A stretch of 64,000 nucleotides of DNA from Pseudomonas sp. (GTDB lineage: Bacteria > Pseudomonadota > Gammaproteobacteria > Pseudomonadales > Pseudomonadaceae), in NCBI RefSeq assembly GCF_030150285.1, contig NZ_JASLGE010000041.1, positions 1 through 64,000 on the forward strand. The letters are read 5' to 3'. Shown here piece after piece: positions 27,107 through 35,243 of this stretch. A program made the position numbers and the translations under genes. The notes under the pieces were generated by a model. That model ran no database searches. It was not told the origin of the DNA and saw only the letters and a list, made by a program, of their open reading frames with translations. Each line of letters begins with the position of its first letter. Positions within the stretch are counted from its first letter, which is position 1.

Positions 27107-28963
27107 ATGCAAAATAATAGTTTTAGACAAGATATTAATGGTCTCAGAGCAATTGCAGTCATTGCTGTGGTGCTATTTCACTTTAATGCTTCTTGGATGC
27201 CTGGCGGTTTTGCTGGGGTTGATGTTTTTTTTGTTATTTCAGGTTTTTTAATGACTGGAATAATATTTAGAGGGATCGAAAAAGAAAATTTTTCTATTAT
27301 AAAATTTTATATTGCGCGTGCTAACCGCATCATTCCTGCTTTAGCTGTACTCTGCTTGGTGTTACTTATTTTTGGTTGGTTCTTTCTTGCTCCTTTAGAT
27401 TACAAGGCTCTGGCTAAACATGTCGCTGGCAGTATGGCTTTTTTATCAAATATTATATACTGGAGAGAATCTGGTTATTTTGACGCAGCTTCTCACGAAA
27501 AGTGGTTGCTACATACTTGGTCACTATCTGCAGAGTGGCAATTCTATATAATTTACCCATTAGTTCTTGTTTTTATGCGGAAGTTCATGTCTGTCACGGC
27601 TATGAAATTTTTATTATTGATAGGAACAGTATTAGGCTTTATTTTCTGTGTTATCTCGACATATAAATGGCCTAATCCATCTTATTATCTATTGCCTGCT
27701 CGTGCTTGGGAAATGATGCTTGGGGGTATCGCGTATCTATATCCGTTGACCTTGCAAGAGAATAGAAAAAAGCTATTCGAATGGACAGGGTTGGGCTTAA
27801 TTATTGGCTCTTATTTCTTAATATCCTCGGAAAACCCCTGGCCTGGTTATCTTGCAATATTTCCTGTACTTGGTTCATTCCTCTTAATTCAAGCGAATAG
27901 AAATAATAGTATCGTTACCAATAACTTTGTTTTTCAAAAAATAGGAACCTGGTCTTATTCTATCTATCTTTGGCACTGGCCCCTAGTCGTAGCAATCTAT
28001 ATTTTTTCGTTAAATGAGTATTATACGTATCTAGGTGTTTTGCTTTCTGTCTTTCTAGGTTTCTTAAGCTATCAATATGTTGAGAGACTAAAGTTCAGAA
28101 ATGACTTTTCTGAATTTAATCAATACATTAAATTTGCACCAGCATATATGTCTTTAATTTTAATTGTATGTGGTGTAGTGGCTTTTATTGAAAATGGTTT
28201 TATAAAATTATCTCCTGCAATTTACCAAAAAGTGGTTAGTACAGCCGTACCAAGTCCATATCGTGATAAATGCCATATTAATGAGTACCAGCAAGCAAAA
28301 AAATCCTGTGAATATTTTTCATCTAATGTTAGATGGGCAACGTTCGGAGACAGTCATTCTGTTGAACTTGCGTATGCCCTCGCTAAAAGGTTACAACATA
28401 ATAATATAGGACTAAAACATTTTAGTTTTTCTGGATGCATACCTTCTTATAAGGAAGGTGATAGCTTCAGCAAGTGTGCTAAATGGTACAATGAGTCTGC
28501 TAATTATATTTTAAAAAATAAAAATATACAAAATGTAGTGATTGTGCATAGATATCCAAATCAGTTATCAAATCCGAATAAAAACACAATAATCGAAAGA
28601 ATTAATAATGTTGAAAAATTAATAATTGATTTGGCAAAAGAAAAAGAAAACGTTTATGTTTTATATCCAATACCTGAGTTAAAAAATCACATACATAGCA
28701 TTATAGATAAAGAGTACAGAGCTAGTGGTGACATTGAAAATATAAATGGAATCAGTACGGCCTCCTATAAAGAGGCTAACAGTATTATTATTAATTATTT
28801 CAATAACTCCAATTACCCTAAAAATGTACATTTGATAAGATCTCAAGATGCATTTTGTGATGATAAAAACTGTTTCTCAGTAAAAGATTCCTCTAGTATG
28901 TATTTTGACGATAACCATTTATCTACAGCTGGGGCAGCCATGCTAGCTGAACTTATAAAGTGA
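27107..28963 (+). CDS. O-acyltransferase (OafA-like) with SGNH C-terminal domain
   Basis: About 618 residues. The N-terminal part, about residues 5-340, is an acyltransferase-3 membrane domain: DINGLRAIAVIAVVLFHF with the catalytic-type histidine, then about ten helices and the YSIYLWHWP motif. The C-terminal part is an extracytoplasmic SGNH-like domain with ATFGDSHSVELA and the Asp-His pair in DDNHLSTAGAAM. Such fusions O-acetylate surface polysaccharides, so the EPS made by the neighbouring locus is a natural substrate. Strongly AT-rich and bounded by outward-facing IS ends: horizontal origin. The ATG at 27089 would include a G7 tract; the ATG chosen here uses that tract as its ribosome site. 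Confidence 0.85.
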   Translation: MQNNSFRQDINGLRAIAVIAVVLFHFNASWMPGGFAGVDVFFVISGFLMTGIIFRGIEKENFSIIKFYIARANRIIPALAVLCLVLLIFGWFFLAPLDYKALAKHVAGSMAFLSNIIYWRESGYFDAASHEKWLLHTWSLSAEWQFYIIYPLVLVFMRKFMSVTAMKFLLLIGTVLGFIFCVISTYKWPNPSYYLLPARAWEMMLGGIAYLYPLTLQENRKKLFEWTGLGLIIGSYFLISSENPWPGYLAIFPVLGSFLLIQANRNNSIVTNNFVFQKIGTWSYSIYLWHWPLVVAIYIFSLNEYYTYLGVLLSVFLGFLSYQYVERLKFRNDFSEFNQYIKFAPAYMSLILIVCGVVAFIENGFIKLSPAIYQKVVSTAVPSPYRDKCHINEYQQAKKSCEYFSSNVRWATFGDSHSVELAYALAKRLQHNNIGLKHFSFSGCIPSYKEGDSFSKCAKWYNESANYILKNKNIQNVVIVHRYPNQLSNPNKNTIIERINNVEKLIIDLAKEKENVYVLYPIPELKNHIHSIIDKEYRASGDIENINGISTASYKEANSIIINYFNNSNYPKNVHLIRSQDAFCDDKNCFSVKDSSSMYFDDNHLSTAGAAMLAELIK

Positions 28964-29049
28964 TTTGATTTAATTGGAGTGGCTGTCAGATATTTATTTA
29001 TGGCCGCTACCCTAATTTCCATATTAACTATACTTGACATAAGATCTCT

Positions 29050-29275
29050 GTAACCGTTCCATGAACCCCACCTTTTAAAGGTGGGGCTCTATGGCTATCT
29101 TGGAATTCGTGGCGTGCAGTTCCACGGCAACAAGGCTTCGTAGTCGTCCACCGATGAAGCATGCGGCAACCGCTCAAGGCTCAAGTACGTGGCGCAGCCA
29201 CGTATAGGGTTCTTGGCCGTTGAGCTTGGCGGTCTCGACCAAACTGTAGATCTGCGCACTCGCCGTCGCACCTTT
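29050..29275 (-). mobile_element. IS66 right-end fragment in inverted orientation
   Basis: Read on the minus strand this holds the last about 60 codons of an IS66 tnpC (ending [13 protein letters not shown], stop at 29095), a perfect palindrome CCCCACCTTT/AAAGGTGGGG, and the right inverted repeat GTAACCGTTCCATGAACCCC (29050-29069 on the plus strand). It carries a 7-base duplication relative to the other copy (TTGAGCC) that shifts the frame, and it is cut off exactly where the next IS66 left end begins. Confidence 0.75.
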
Positions 29276-30666
29276 GTAAGCGCTCCATAAACCCCATCGA
29301 TCTTAATATGGCTGGCGCGGTCAGCTAGGCGAAAGCGATCCACTGCTGGCCGTAATTGACGATGTCGACGAAGAAGTTGTTGCCCTGGTCAAACGTCGGG
29401 GTAAGCGCAAGCCGCTGTCAGCAGACCTGCCGCGCATTGAAGTCATCCACGAGTTACCCGAACACGGCCTGACCTGTGCCTGCGGTTGCCGCAAGCATGT
29501 CATTGGTGAGGAAACCAGTGAGCAACTTGAGATCGTGCCGATGCAGATCCGCGTGATCAAACATGTACGCAAAGTGTACGGTTGCCGTGGCTGTGAAGTT
29601 GCGCCGGTTACCGCTGATAAGCCAGCTCAGTTGATCGAAAAAAGTATGGCCAGCCCCAGTGTGTTGGCGATGTTGCTGACCACCAAATATGTCGATGGTT
29701 TGCCGTAGCACCGATTTGAAACGGTGCTAAGCAGACATGGCATCGAAATCCCTCGTCAAACCTTGGCCCGCTGGGTAATCCAGTGCAGTGATCATTTTCA
29801 GCCGCTGCTGAACTTGATGCGTGACCGGCTGCTGGAAAGTCCGGTGGTTCATTGTGATGAAAGCCGCGTTCAAGTATTGAAAGAGCCGGATCGAGACCCA
29901 ACCAGCCAATCCTGGATGTGGGTGCAGGCCAGCGGGCCGCCGGATCGAAAAGTTGTGTTGTTTGACTACACCACCAGCCGCGCGCAGGAAGTGCCTTTAC
30001 GCCTGCTGGAAAGTTATCGTGGCTATGTCATGACCGATGACTACGCCGACTATAACGCCTTGGCGTTGCAGCCCGGTGTTGAGCGTTTGGCCTGCATGGC
30101 CCATGCACGACGCAAATTCGTCGAAGCGCAAAAAGTGCAGCCCAAGGGCAAAACGGGGCGTGCCGATATCGCACTGGCGATGATCAACAAGCTGTACGGT
30201 ATCGAGCGTGAACTGAAAGAGCTCAACGACGAACAGCGATTTATCGGCCGTCAGGAAAAGAGCCTACCGGTTCTCGCCCAATTGAAAACTTGGCTGGATA
30301 AAACCCAGTCCCAAGTGACGCCACAAAGTGCACTGGGCAAGGCGGTTAATTATCTGGGTAACAACTGGAGCCGGCTGGAGCGGTACGTGGAGGCCGGTTA
30401 TTTGCCGATCGACAACAACGCGGCCGAGCGAGCGATAAAACCGTTTGTTATCGGGCGCAAGGCCTGGCTGTTCAGCGACACGCCTAAAGGTGCGACGGCG
30501 AGCGCGCAGATCTACAGTTTGGTCGAGACCGCCAAGCTCAACGGCCAAGAACCCTATACGTGGCTGCGCCACGTACTGGAGCGGTTGCCGCACGCTTCGT
30601 CGGTTGAAGACTATGAAGCCTTGTTGCCGTGGAACTGCACGCCACAAATTCCAAGATAACCATAGG
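29276..30666 (+). mobile_element. Second IS66 element, internally deleted and lacking its right end
   Basis: Begins with the left repeat GTAAGCGCTCCATAAACCCC. Shortly after it jumps to the interior of tnpC, so tnpA, tnpB and the tnpC start are missing. It ends a few bases after the tnpC stop, where a phage holin fragment begins, so the right repeat is missing too. Confidence 0.75.
29319..30659 (+). pseudogene. IS66 transposase TnpC, truncated and with an amber stop
   Basis: The frame from about LGESDPLLAVIDDVDEEVV holds the zinc-finger part (GLTCACGCRKHVIGEE; VYGCRGCEVAPV) and, after an in-frame TAG at 29706-29708, the DDE core ([55 protein letters not shown]). The TAG stands where related proteins have leucine in DGLPLHRFE, i.e. 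one nonsense mutation. With the N terminus lost as well, no active transposase is expected. Confidence 0.85.
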
Positions 30667-30807
30667 ACCTTTGCGCGAACCGCCTCGGTAGACGATGCGC
30701 AGGGCGGATATCAACACGGACAAACCGGTGGCATAAATCACCGGGGCGTTCTGGATGATCCAGGCCAGGACAATGGCCCAGGCTGTGGGGTCTTTGCTGG
30801 ATGGCAT
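30667..30807 (-). pseudogene. Phage holin (lambda/HP1-like family), truncated by IS66
   Basis: On the minus strand, from the ATG at 30807: MPSSKDPTAWAIVLAWIIQ, then NAPVIYATGLSVLISALRIVYRGGSRKG. This matches the first helix and loop of phage holin 3-family proteins of pseudomonad prophages and tailocin clusters. It is cut off at the IS66 boundary after about 47 codons. It shows that a prophage or tailocin lysis cassette once stood here. Confidence 0.65.
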
Positions 30808-30924
30808 GCTTCCAACCCTCCAATGCTCCATTACCGATTAAAAAATGGTTACAACTGATCGGATGCACTCCAATGGCAACGGGATTAGGATTGCAAAAAA
30901 GTAAGCCATTGGCGTACATTGACT

Positions 30925-31245
30925 ATGATTTTCATTGAGACCCCAATCTTCACCCGTCGCGCCAAAGAGCTGATGGACGATGACGCCCATATTGCCTTGC
31001 AGAAGGTGCTGGTGCTGAACCCGTCAATGGGCGATGTAATTGAAGGTACAGGCGGAATTCGCAAAATTCGGGTCGCGGCCAAAGGCCATGGCAAACGGGG
31101 CGGAGCTCGAGTGATCTATTACCACTTCGTCTCAGACGCAGTGATCGCTCTGTTGATGATCTACCCCAAAAATGAACAGCAAGACCTGACGGCTGATGAG
31201 CGCAGAGCGTTGAAGGCCGTCATTGAACACTGGAGATACCCATGA
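30925..31245 (+). CDS. RelE/HigB-type toxin
   Basis: About 106 residues, a predicted mRNA-cleaving toxin of a type II module. Seen: FIETPIFTRRAKELMDDDA at the start, GTGGIRKIRVAAKGHGKRGGARVIYY in the core, and LLMIYPKNEQQDLTADERRALK at the end, a pattern typical of the RelE/HigB-like family that pairs with NadS-type antitoxins. The ATG is preferred over a TTG two codons upstream. Toxin precedes antitoxin, with a four-base overlap (ATGA), which is the higBA order. Confidence 0.88.
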   Translation: MIFIETPIFTRRAKELMDDDAHIALQKVLVLNPSMGDVIEGTGGIRKIRVAAKGHGKRGGARVIYYHFVSDAVIALLMIYPKNEQQDLTADERRALKAVIEHWRYP

Positions 31246-31529
31246 GCAAATTTTTTGATGAGCTGATGGAAAGCGTGCAACAGATGGATGAAATCGTGCG
31301 AGGTGAACGTCAGCCCTCCCGCGAGTTTCATGTCGATGCGCTTCAAGTCAAACAGATCCGCAAGGCAACCGGTTTGACCCAGGCCAAATTCGCCGCCTTG
31401 ATCGACGTCCAACTCGGTACGCTGCGTAACTGGGAACAAGGTCGACGCGACCCGACAGGGCCAGCCAAAGCCCTGCTCAAAGCCATTCACAATGATCCGG
31501 TGAATGTGCTGAACGCACTGGCCGACTGA
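31242..31529 (+). CDS. NadS/HigA-type antitoxin
   Basis: 95 residues. The helix-turn-helix lies in the C-terminal half (VKQIRKATGLTQAKFAALIDVQLGTLRNWEQGRRDPTGPAKAL). The first 30 residues should wrap the toxin. It overlaps the toxin gene and would also repress the pair. Confidence 0.88.
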   Translation: MSKFFDELMESVQQMDEIVRGERQPSREFHVDALQVKQIRKATGLTQAKFAALIDVQLGTLRNWEQGRRDPTGPAKALLKAIHNDPVNVLNALAD

Positions 31530-31549
31530 AGCGCCCGAACGTCCGTCGA

Positions 31550-31579
31550 AATAAAAAAGCCCTGCGGCAGAGGCAGGGC
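31550..31579 (-). terminator. Terminator for the minus-strand phage-like genes
   Basis: GCCCTGC and GCAGGGC with a 7-base loop; on the minus strand the stem is followed by TTTTTTATT. It separates the antitoxin from the convergent phage-like genes. Confidence 0.75.
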
Positions 31580-31734
31580 CAGCGGGGCGCCGCTTGAGGG
31601 AGGGAACTCGGGCACAGGTAAAACAACATAGTGATCTTTTACCCCCGAACGGAAAGCACGTGAAGCGCCATTTTTCGGCCTGTGGAGTTGACGCACAGTC
31701 GGCGCAGGGTTGAGGGAAGCACCCTGACAAACGG

Positions 31735-32148
31735 TCAGGCAGCGCGGTGATTGGCGCGCCTTAACAAGTCGCTCATCACCTGCTCGTGCAGGCTCTGAAC
31801 CCAGTTTCGATAAGTGCGATTTGCTGTCGACGGCAACGCCAGCAACTGCATCTCCCGGGGCACCGACAAGGCAGGCTCAGGCAGATAGCGCAGGCTGGCG
31901 AGCTTGACCAACAACTGTCCACGTTCACCCCGGTGCTCCAGTCGAGCCAGGGCCGCTTCAATTTCGCGGGCAATATGATCCGGCCCTGCCCCGTTGGCCA
32001 TCAATTCACGCGGCCCCGGCAGATTACGCGGCATACCCCCGGCAAACTCCATCAAGGTGCCCATCGGGCTGCTGAGGCTGGCTTCCATGCCGCAGCGCCG
32101 GGTCTGCTCGGCCCAGTGCTGCATCAGGGTTTCGATTTCAGCGATCAT
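31735..32148 (-). CDS. Prophage protein of unknown function, possibly late regulator
   Basis: 137 residues: MIAEIETLMQHWAEQTRRCG, then SLSSPMGTLMEFAGGMPRNLPG and the C-terminal LPSTANRTYRNWVQSLHEQVM. I recognise the pattern from hypothetical proteins near the replication/antitermination genes of pseudomonad prophages. An antiterminator Q-like role is possible from that position but is not shown by the sequence. It probably outlived the rest of the prophage. Confidence 0.5.
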   Translation of the reverse strand: MIAEIETLMQHWAEQTRRCGMEASLSSPMGTLMEFAGGMPRNLPGPRELMANGAGPDHIAREIEAALARLEHRGERGQLLVKLASLRYLPEPALSVPREMQLLALPSTANRTYRNWVQSLHEQVMSDLLRRANHRAA

Positions 32149-32194
32149 CGGCGCTTACTCCCACTGGTGACAGAGCCGGTGACACTGGTGACAC

Positions 32195-32422
32195 CTAAGC
32201 TGGCGAACGCTCGGCCTCCGGCCGCAGCCAGAAAGCAGCCGCCAGTTCAGCGTCACGGAAAAATCCACCGGGTTTGTTCCAGGCATTGCCTTTAGGCACC
32301 CTCTGGCCGGGCTCAATCGGGACCAAGGCCAAACCGAACACTTCGATGTACTTCCTGGCCCATTCGGCCAGTGAGGAAAGCTCAGCCATCCGTTCTTTCC
32401 TCACAGACAAGCGGCTCTTCAA
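32195..32422 (-). pseudogene. Prophage bifunctional primase/polymerase, N-terminal fragment
   Basis: 75 codons. LAEWARKYIEVFGLALVPIEPGQRVPKGNAWNKPGGFFRDAELAAAFW matches the start of the prim-pol domain of phage primases (a glycine-rich K-W-N-x-PGG motif). The frame stops after RPEAERSPA, far short of any primase, so this is a remnant left by deletion. Confidence 0.6.
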
Positions 32423-32433
32423 TTCACTTTTTT

Positions 32434-32452
32434 ATACATATGAAATATGCAT
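32434..32452. promoter_or_regulatory. Inverted repeat at the brnTA promoter
   Basis: ATACATAT-gaa-ATATGCAT, a near-perfect dyad ending one base before the brnT start and overlapping an AT-rich -10-like stretch. BrnA proteins repress their own operon, so this is the best candidate for the operator. Confidence 0.5.
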
Positions 32453-32453
32453 A

Positions 32454-32735
32454 ATGAGAACATTCAGGACTCAATACGACGAAGTTAAAAATGCCGCGAA
32501 CAAGAAGAAGCACAAGGGCGTCAGCCTGGCTGACGCTGAGGCGGTATTTTATGACGACGCAGCCCTGACTATTCAGGATCGGGACCATGATGAAGATCGC
32601 TGGGTCACCATGGGAAAAAGCGCAACCGGACAGATTCTGGTGGTTGCCTATACCTACCGGGATCCAAATTTCATACGCATCATCAGCGCTCGCCTCGCAT
32701 CCAGAACCGAGTGCCGCCAGTATCTGGAGGGTTGA
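32454..32735 (+). CDS. brnT: BrnT-family toxin
   Basis: 93 residues of RelE-like fold, a predicted ribonuclease. Seen: FRTQYDEVKNAANKKKHKGVSLADAEAVFYDD, DRDHDEDRWVTMGKSATGQILVVAYTY and IRIISARLASRTECRQYLE, the full BrnT pattern. The frame is open far upstream, but the ATG is placed directly behind the operator-like dyad and gives the family length. Three bases separate it from brnA. Confidence 0.9.
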   Translation: MRTFRTQYDEVKNAANKKKHKGVSLADAEAVFYDDAALTIQDRDHDEDRWVTMGKSATGQILVVAYTYRDPNFIRIISARLASRTECRQYLEG

Positions 32736-32738
32736 ACC

Positions 32739-33107
32739 ATGAAAGACGAATATGACTTTAGTACGGCCAAGCGCGGGGCTGTTGCCAATACCAAAGGCAA
32801 AACCCGGATCACCATCATGCTGGATGACGCGGTGATTCAGGCAGCCAGAGAAATGGCCGAAAGTGCCGGGATGGGTTATCAAACGATGATCAACAACATC
32901 CTGCGTCAGCATTTGCTACCCAAAAGCACGCCTAGCCACAGGGCCGTTACCGAAGATCGCCCAAAGGTGCTTGAGGTCATCAATGATGGCATCAGTCCAT
33001 CGGAGGTACAGGCCCTGGAGAAACAACTCATGGCCGTAGCGAGTGAGTTGAAGCGTGTCTTGGGTAGGGAAACGCCTGATACACACAAAACCAAAGCAGG
33101 TCAGTGA
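32739..33107 (+). CDS. brnA: BrnA-family antitoxin
   Basis: 122 residues. Seen: YDFSTAKRGAVANTKGKTRITIMLDDAVIQAAREMAESAGMGYQTMINNILRQHL, the ribbon-helix-helix domain of BrnA, then an extra tail of about 45 residues with a coiled-coil-like EVQALEKQLMAVASELKRVL. The tail is longer than in most family members. It should neutralise BrnT and repress the pair. Confidence 0.88.
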   Translation: MKDEYDFSTAKRGAVANTKGKTRITIMLDDAVIQAAREMAESAGMGYQTMINNILRQHLLPKSTPSHRAVTEDRPKVLEVINDGISPSEVQALEKQLMAVASELKRVLGRETPDTHKTKAGQ

Positions 33108-33164
33108 GGTCACCGACCTTATTGGACATCCTGCACAAACGTAAAAGCTTTGCATGATGCAGCC

Positions 33165-33374
33165 CTAAGCCGCCGCTTTCTTTGCACGGCTGCCAATTGG
33201 ACGAATCTCGATTGCCGAACACCGTCCTTGGGCATCAATACTGATTCGTACATCGCGCTCAGAATGGAGCATCTGTGATACAGCGCTCTGGGTAATACCC
33301 TGTAAGCGCCCAAGCTCCGGCTGAGTGCGGCATTTAGCAAAATCCCGCAACGGGACACCCATTTCGTCTGCCAC
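33165..33374 (-). CDS. Cro/CI-type phage repressor
   Basis: 69 residues: MGVPLRDFAKCRTQPELGRLQGITQSAVSQMLHSERDVRIS, a helix-turn-helix, then a basic C terminus (PIGSRAKKAAA). Similar small Cro-like proteins stand in the immunity region of pseudomonad prophages. Its minus orientation agrees with the other phage remnants, so it belongs to the same decayed prophage next to tRNA-Cys. Confidence 0.7.
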   Translation of the reverse strand: MADEMGVPLRDFAKCRTQPELGRLQGITQSAVSQMLHSERDVRISIDAQGRCSAIEIRPIGSRAKKAAA

Positions 33375-33540
33375 GGCTGATTACCATCAGATGAAAAACA
33401 CTCGATCCAAAAACACACCGGTCGCTTTTTGCTTATCAAAACTGCTGAGTAAAAATCGGCCATCGCGCCCCCCTGGCTGGCCATGATATTTACAGCTCCA
33501 AAAAGCCAGATTGCGGAAGCGACCCTCAAATCCCAGCCAC

Positions 33541-33575
33541 AAAAAAACCCCGTAGACGTGAATCTACGGGGTTTT
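33541..33575 (-). terminator. Terminator of the tRNA-Cys transcript
   Basis: CCCCGTAGA and TCTACGGGG form a 9-bp stem with a 6-base loop; on the minus strand a run of seven Ts follows. Confidence 0.92.
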
Positions 33576-33580
33576 CAAGG

Positions 33581-33654
33581 TGGAGGCCGAAGCCGGAATC
33601 GAACCGGCGTGGGCGGATTTGCAATCCGCTGCATAACCATTTTGCTATTCGGCC
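33581..33654 (-). tRNA. tRNA-Cys (anticodon GCA)
   Basis: Read on the minus strand: GGCCGAAT acceptor start, anticodon arm GCGGA-TTGCAAA-TCCGC with anticodon GCA, T arm around GGTTCGATTCC, and an encoded CCA end. All stems pair. In many pseudomonads it stands next to tRNA-Gly and tRNA-Leu, none of which is seen here. It is a likely former integration site for the adjacent prophage remnants. Confidence 0.96.
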
Positions 33655-34009
33655 AGTTGTGCTTGAAATTTCGCTGGAAACTTCAAATACAAGAAGCTGG
33701 GCTTGGCTTATTTCGCGACAAGCAGTTGATTCTTCAGCATTTCAGGGGTGTGCCCCGTGCTGATGGCGCGCATTATGGACCAGTTGCTTCACGCTGGCAA
33801 CCCCCTGAATTCTAATAATTTTTGGTTGAGCCGCCACGTGCGTGAAGGCCCGGGGATTTGGCTCTGGATGGCTCGTTCCAGAGTCCTACGTAAGTGACTC
33901 GCCATGCCCACAGCCAGAAAGGATCGAGCTGGCTTCTATCTTGCCGGCACCCACATAAAGTCTCACCGCCGTTCACGAACGGACTGACGAACTTTATTGG
34001 AGTTTTATA
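33655..34009. other. Intergenic region, no gene seen
   Basis: About 355 bases upstream of the tRNA gene and ahead of the lipoprotein gene. It should hold the tRNA promoter (left, minus strand) and the lipoprotein promoter (right). No repeats, tRNA copies or conserved frames were noticed. A ribosome site TTGGAG lies before the lipoprotein start. Confidence 0.5.
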
Positions 34010-34441
34010 ATGAAAAAAATAGGGATAGCTTCTGCGGCAATCGCAGTCGTTTTGGCAACCAGCGGCTGTACAAGCCATAACGTTAGCCAGCCTCACGCCC
34101 CGGTGACTGGCGCTGTGACGGCGGATCTGAAGGCTAATATTGAAGTCGGTGGCGAGATTTCCGGCCAGTCCAGTTCGAATATTCTGTTCGGCCTGTTGAA
34201 AATCAGTGGCGACAGCGAGTTTGCTGACGGTGTGACCTATGGCGGGGCCGCGCCGGCCTTTAGCCTGCCGGATCCGGTGTCGGCCACCAAGGCCGCTGCT
34301 GCCTATAAGGCCGTGAAGAGTTCCGGTTCGGATTTGATTGTGGCACCGCGCTACTCGGTGTCGGTTGAAGACTATTTCATCTTCAAGAAGGTCAATGTGA
34401 CCGTGACGGGTAACAAAGGCAGCATCAAGAGCATCCGTTAA
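34010..34441 (+). CDS. Small lipoprotein, TRL-like domain
   Basis: 143 residues. Signal peptide MKKIGIASAAIAVVLATSGC with the lipobox TSGC near residue 20. The mature part (APVTGAVTADLKANIEVGGEISGQSSSNILFGLLKISGD ... SGSDLIVAPRYSVSVEDYFIFKKVNVTVTG) fits the TRL-like lipoproteins common in Pseudomonas, whose function is unknown. Stand-alone gene. Confidence 0.7.
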   Translation: MKKIGIASAAIAVVLATSGCTSHNVSQPHAPVTGAVTADLKANIEVGGEISGQSSSNILFGLLKISGDSEFADGVTYGGAAPAFSLPDPVSATKAAAAYKAVKSSGSDLIVAPRYSVSVEDYFIFKKVNVTVTGNKGSIKSIR

Positions 34442-34595
34442 GCGCTCTCCTCCAGGCTGCCGGCTTTCGGGCCAGCTCGGGCTGATCCCCCAGTCAGCAC
34501 ATACCCCCCGCATACAGATGTCCTGATGATCTGTTTGTGTGGCGAGCGGCATGAAAGCGCCAGTCAGGACTGGCGGGGCGCAGGCCCCGTCACTT

Positions 34596-35171
34596 TCAAA
34601 TCACTACATTGCGAATAAACCGCACTACGCTATCGCCCTCGTTGCCATAGGTATGGGGCCGGTCACTGGCGTACATGTAAAATTCGCCCGCCCTGAAGTG
34701 CAAGGTTTGTTGCTCCAGCATCAGGGTTAAACACCCTTCAAACACGTAGAGCTGTTCGCTCCAGCCTTGGGCATCGGCCTGTGAGTGGTAGCATTCGCCC
34801 GGTTCAAGGGTCCATTCCCACAGTTCGACCTCCCGGGTAGCACTGGCCTTGGCCAGCAACACGGCTTTGCTGCCAGGTACTTCACCGCGCCACGCCACTT
34901 CATTGATGCGGCTCGTGTCGGCCAGGCCCGGGGCCTGGATCAAATCGCTGAAGGCCACCTTCAAGGCTTCCGCCACCCGGTCGAGGGTGCTCAAGCTGAC
35001 ATTCTTTTCCCCAGCCTCGATGGCGACCAGCATCCGCCGGCTAACCCCCGACAACTCAGACAACGTACTTTGGCTCAGTTGCGCCAGCAGCCGCAGACGT
35101 CGAACGTTTTGGCTGACATGTTGCAGTACCGAGGCACGCTGTGGATTTTCTTTGTGCACTATATTGCTCAC
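34596..35171 (-). CDS. XRE-family regulator with cupin sensor domain
   Basis: 191 residues. N-terminal helix-turn-helix at about 20-75 (VRRLRLLAQLSQSTLSELSGVSRRMLVAIEAGEKNVSLSTLDRVAEAL), C-terminal cupin at about 115-185 (EWTLEPGECYHSQADAQGWSEQLYVFEGCLTL ... HFRAGEFYMYASDRPHTYGN). Divergent from the EamA transporter with 72 bases between, so it most likely controls that gene in answer to a small ligand. Confidence 0.88.
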   Translation of the reverse strand: MSNIVHKENPQRASVLQHVSQNVRRLRLLAQLSQSTLSELSGVSRRMLVAIEAGEKNVSLSTLDRVAEALKVAFSDLIQAPGLADTSRINEVAWRGEVPGSKAVLLAKASATREVELWEWTLEPGECYHSQADAQGWSEQLYVFEGCLTLMLEQQTLHFRAGEFYMYASDRPHTYGNEGDSVVRFIRNVVI

Positions 35172-35243
35172 CTTGTGGGGCTGCGCAGTATACTGCCCAG
35201 CTTTGGCGCATTGTGCGTCTCTCTTCCAGTAGCGTGCAAGGTT

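Noticed and set aside
30538..30831. 97-codon minus-strand frame spanning IS66 and phage DNA
   Set aside because: It is a chimera of the holin stump and antisense tnpC; only the part from 30667 to 30807 has meaning.
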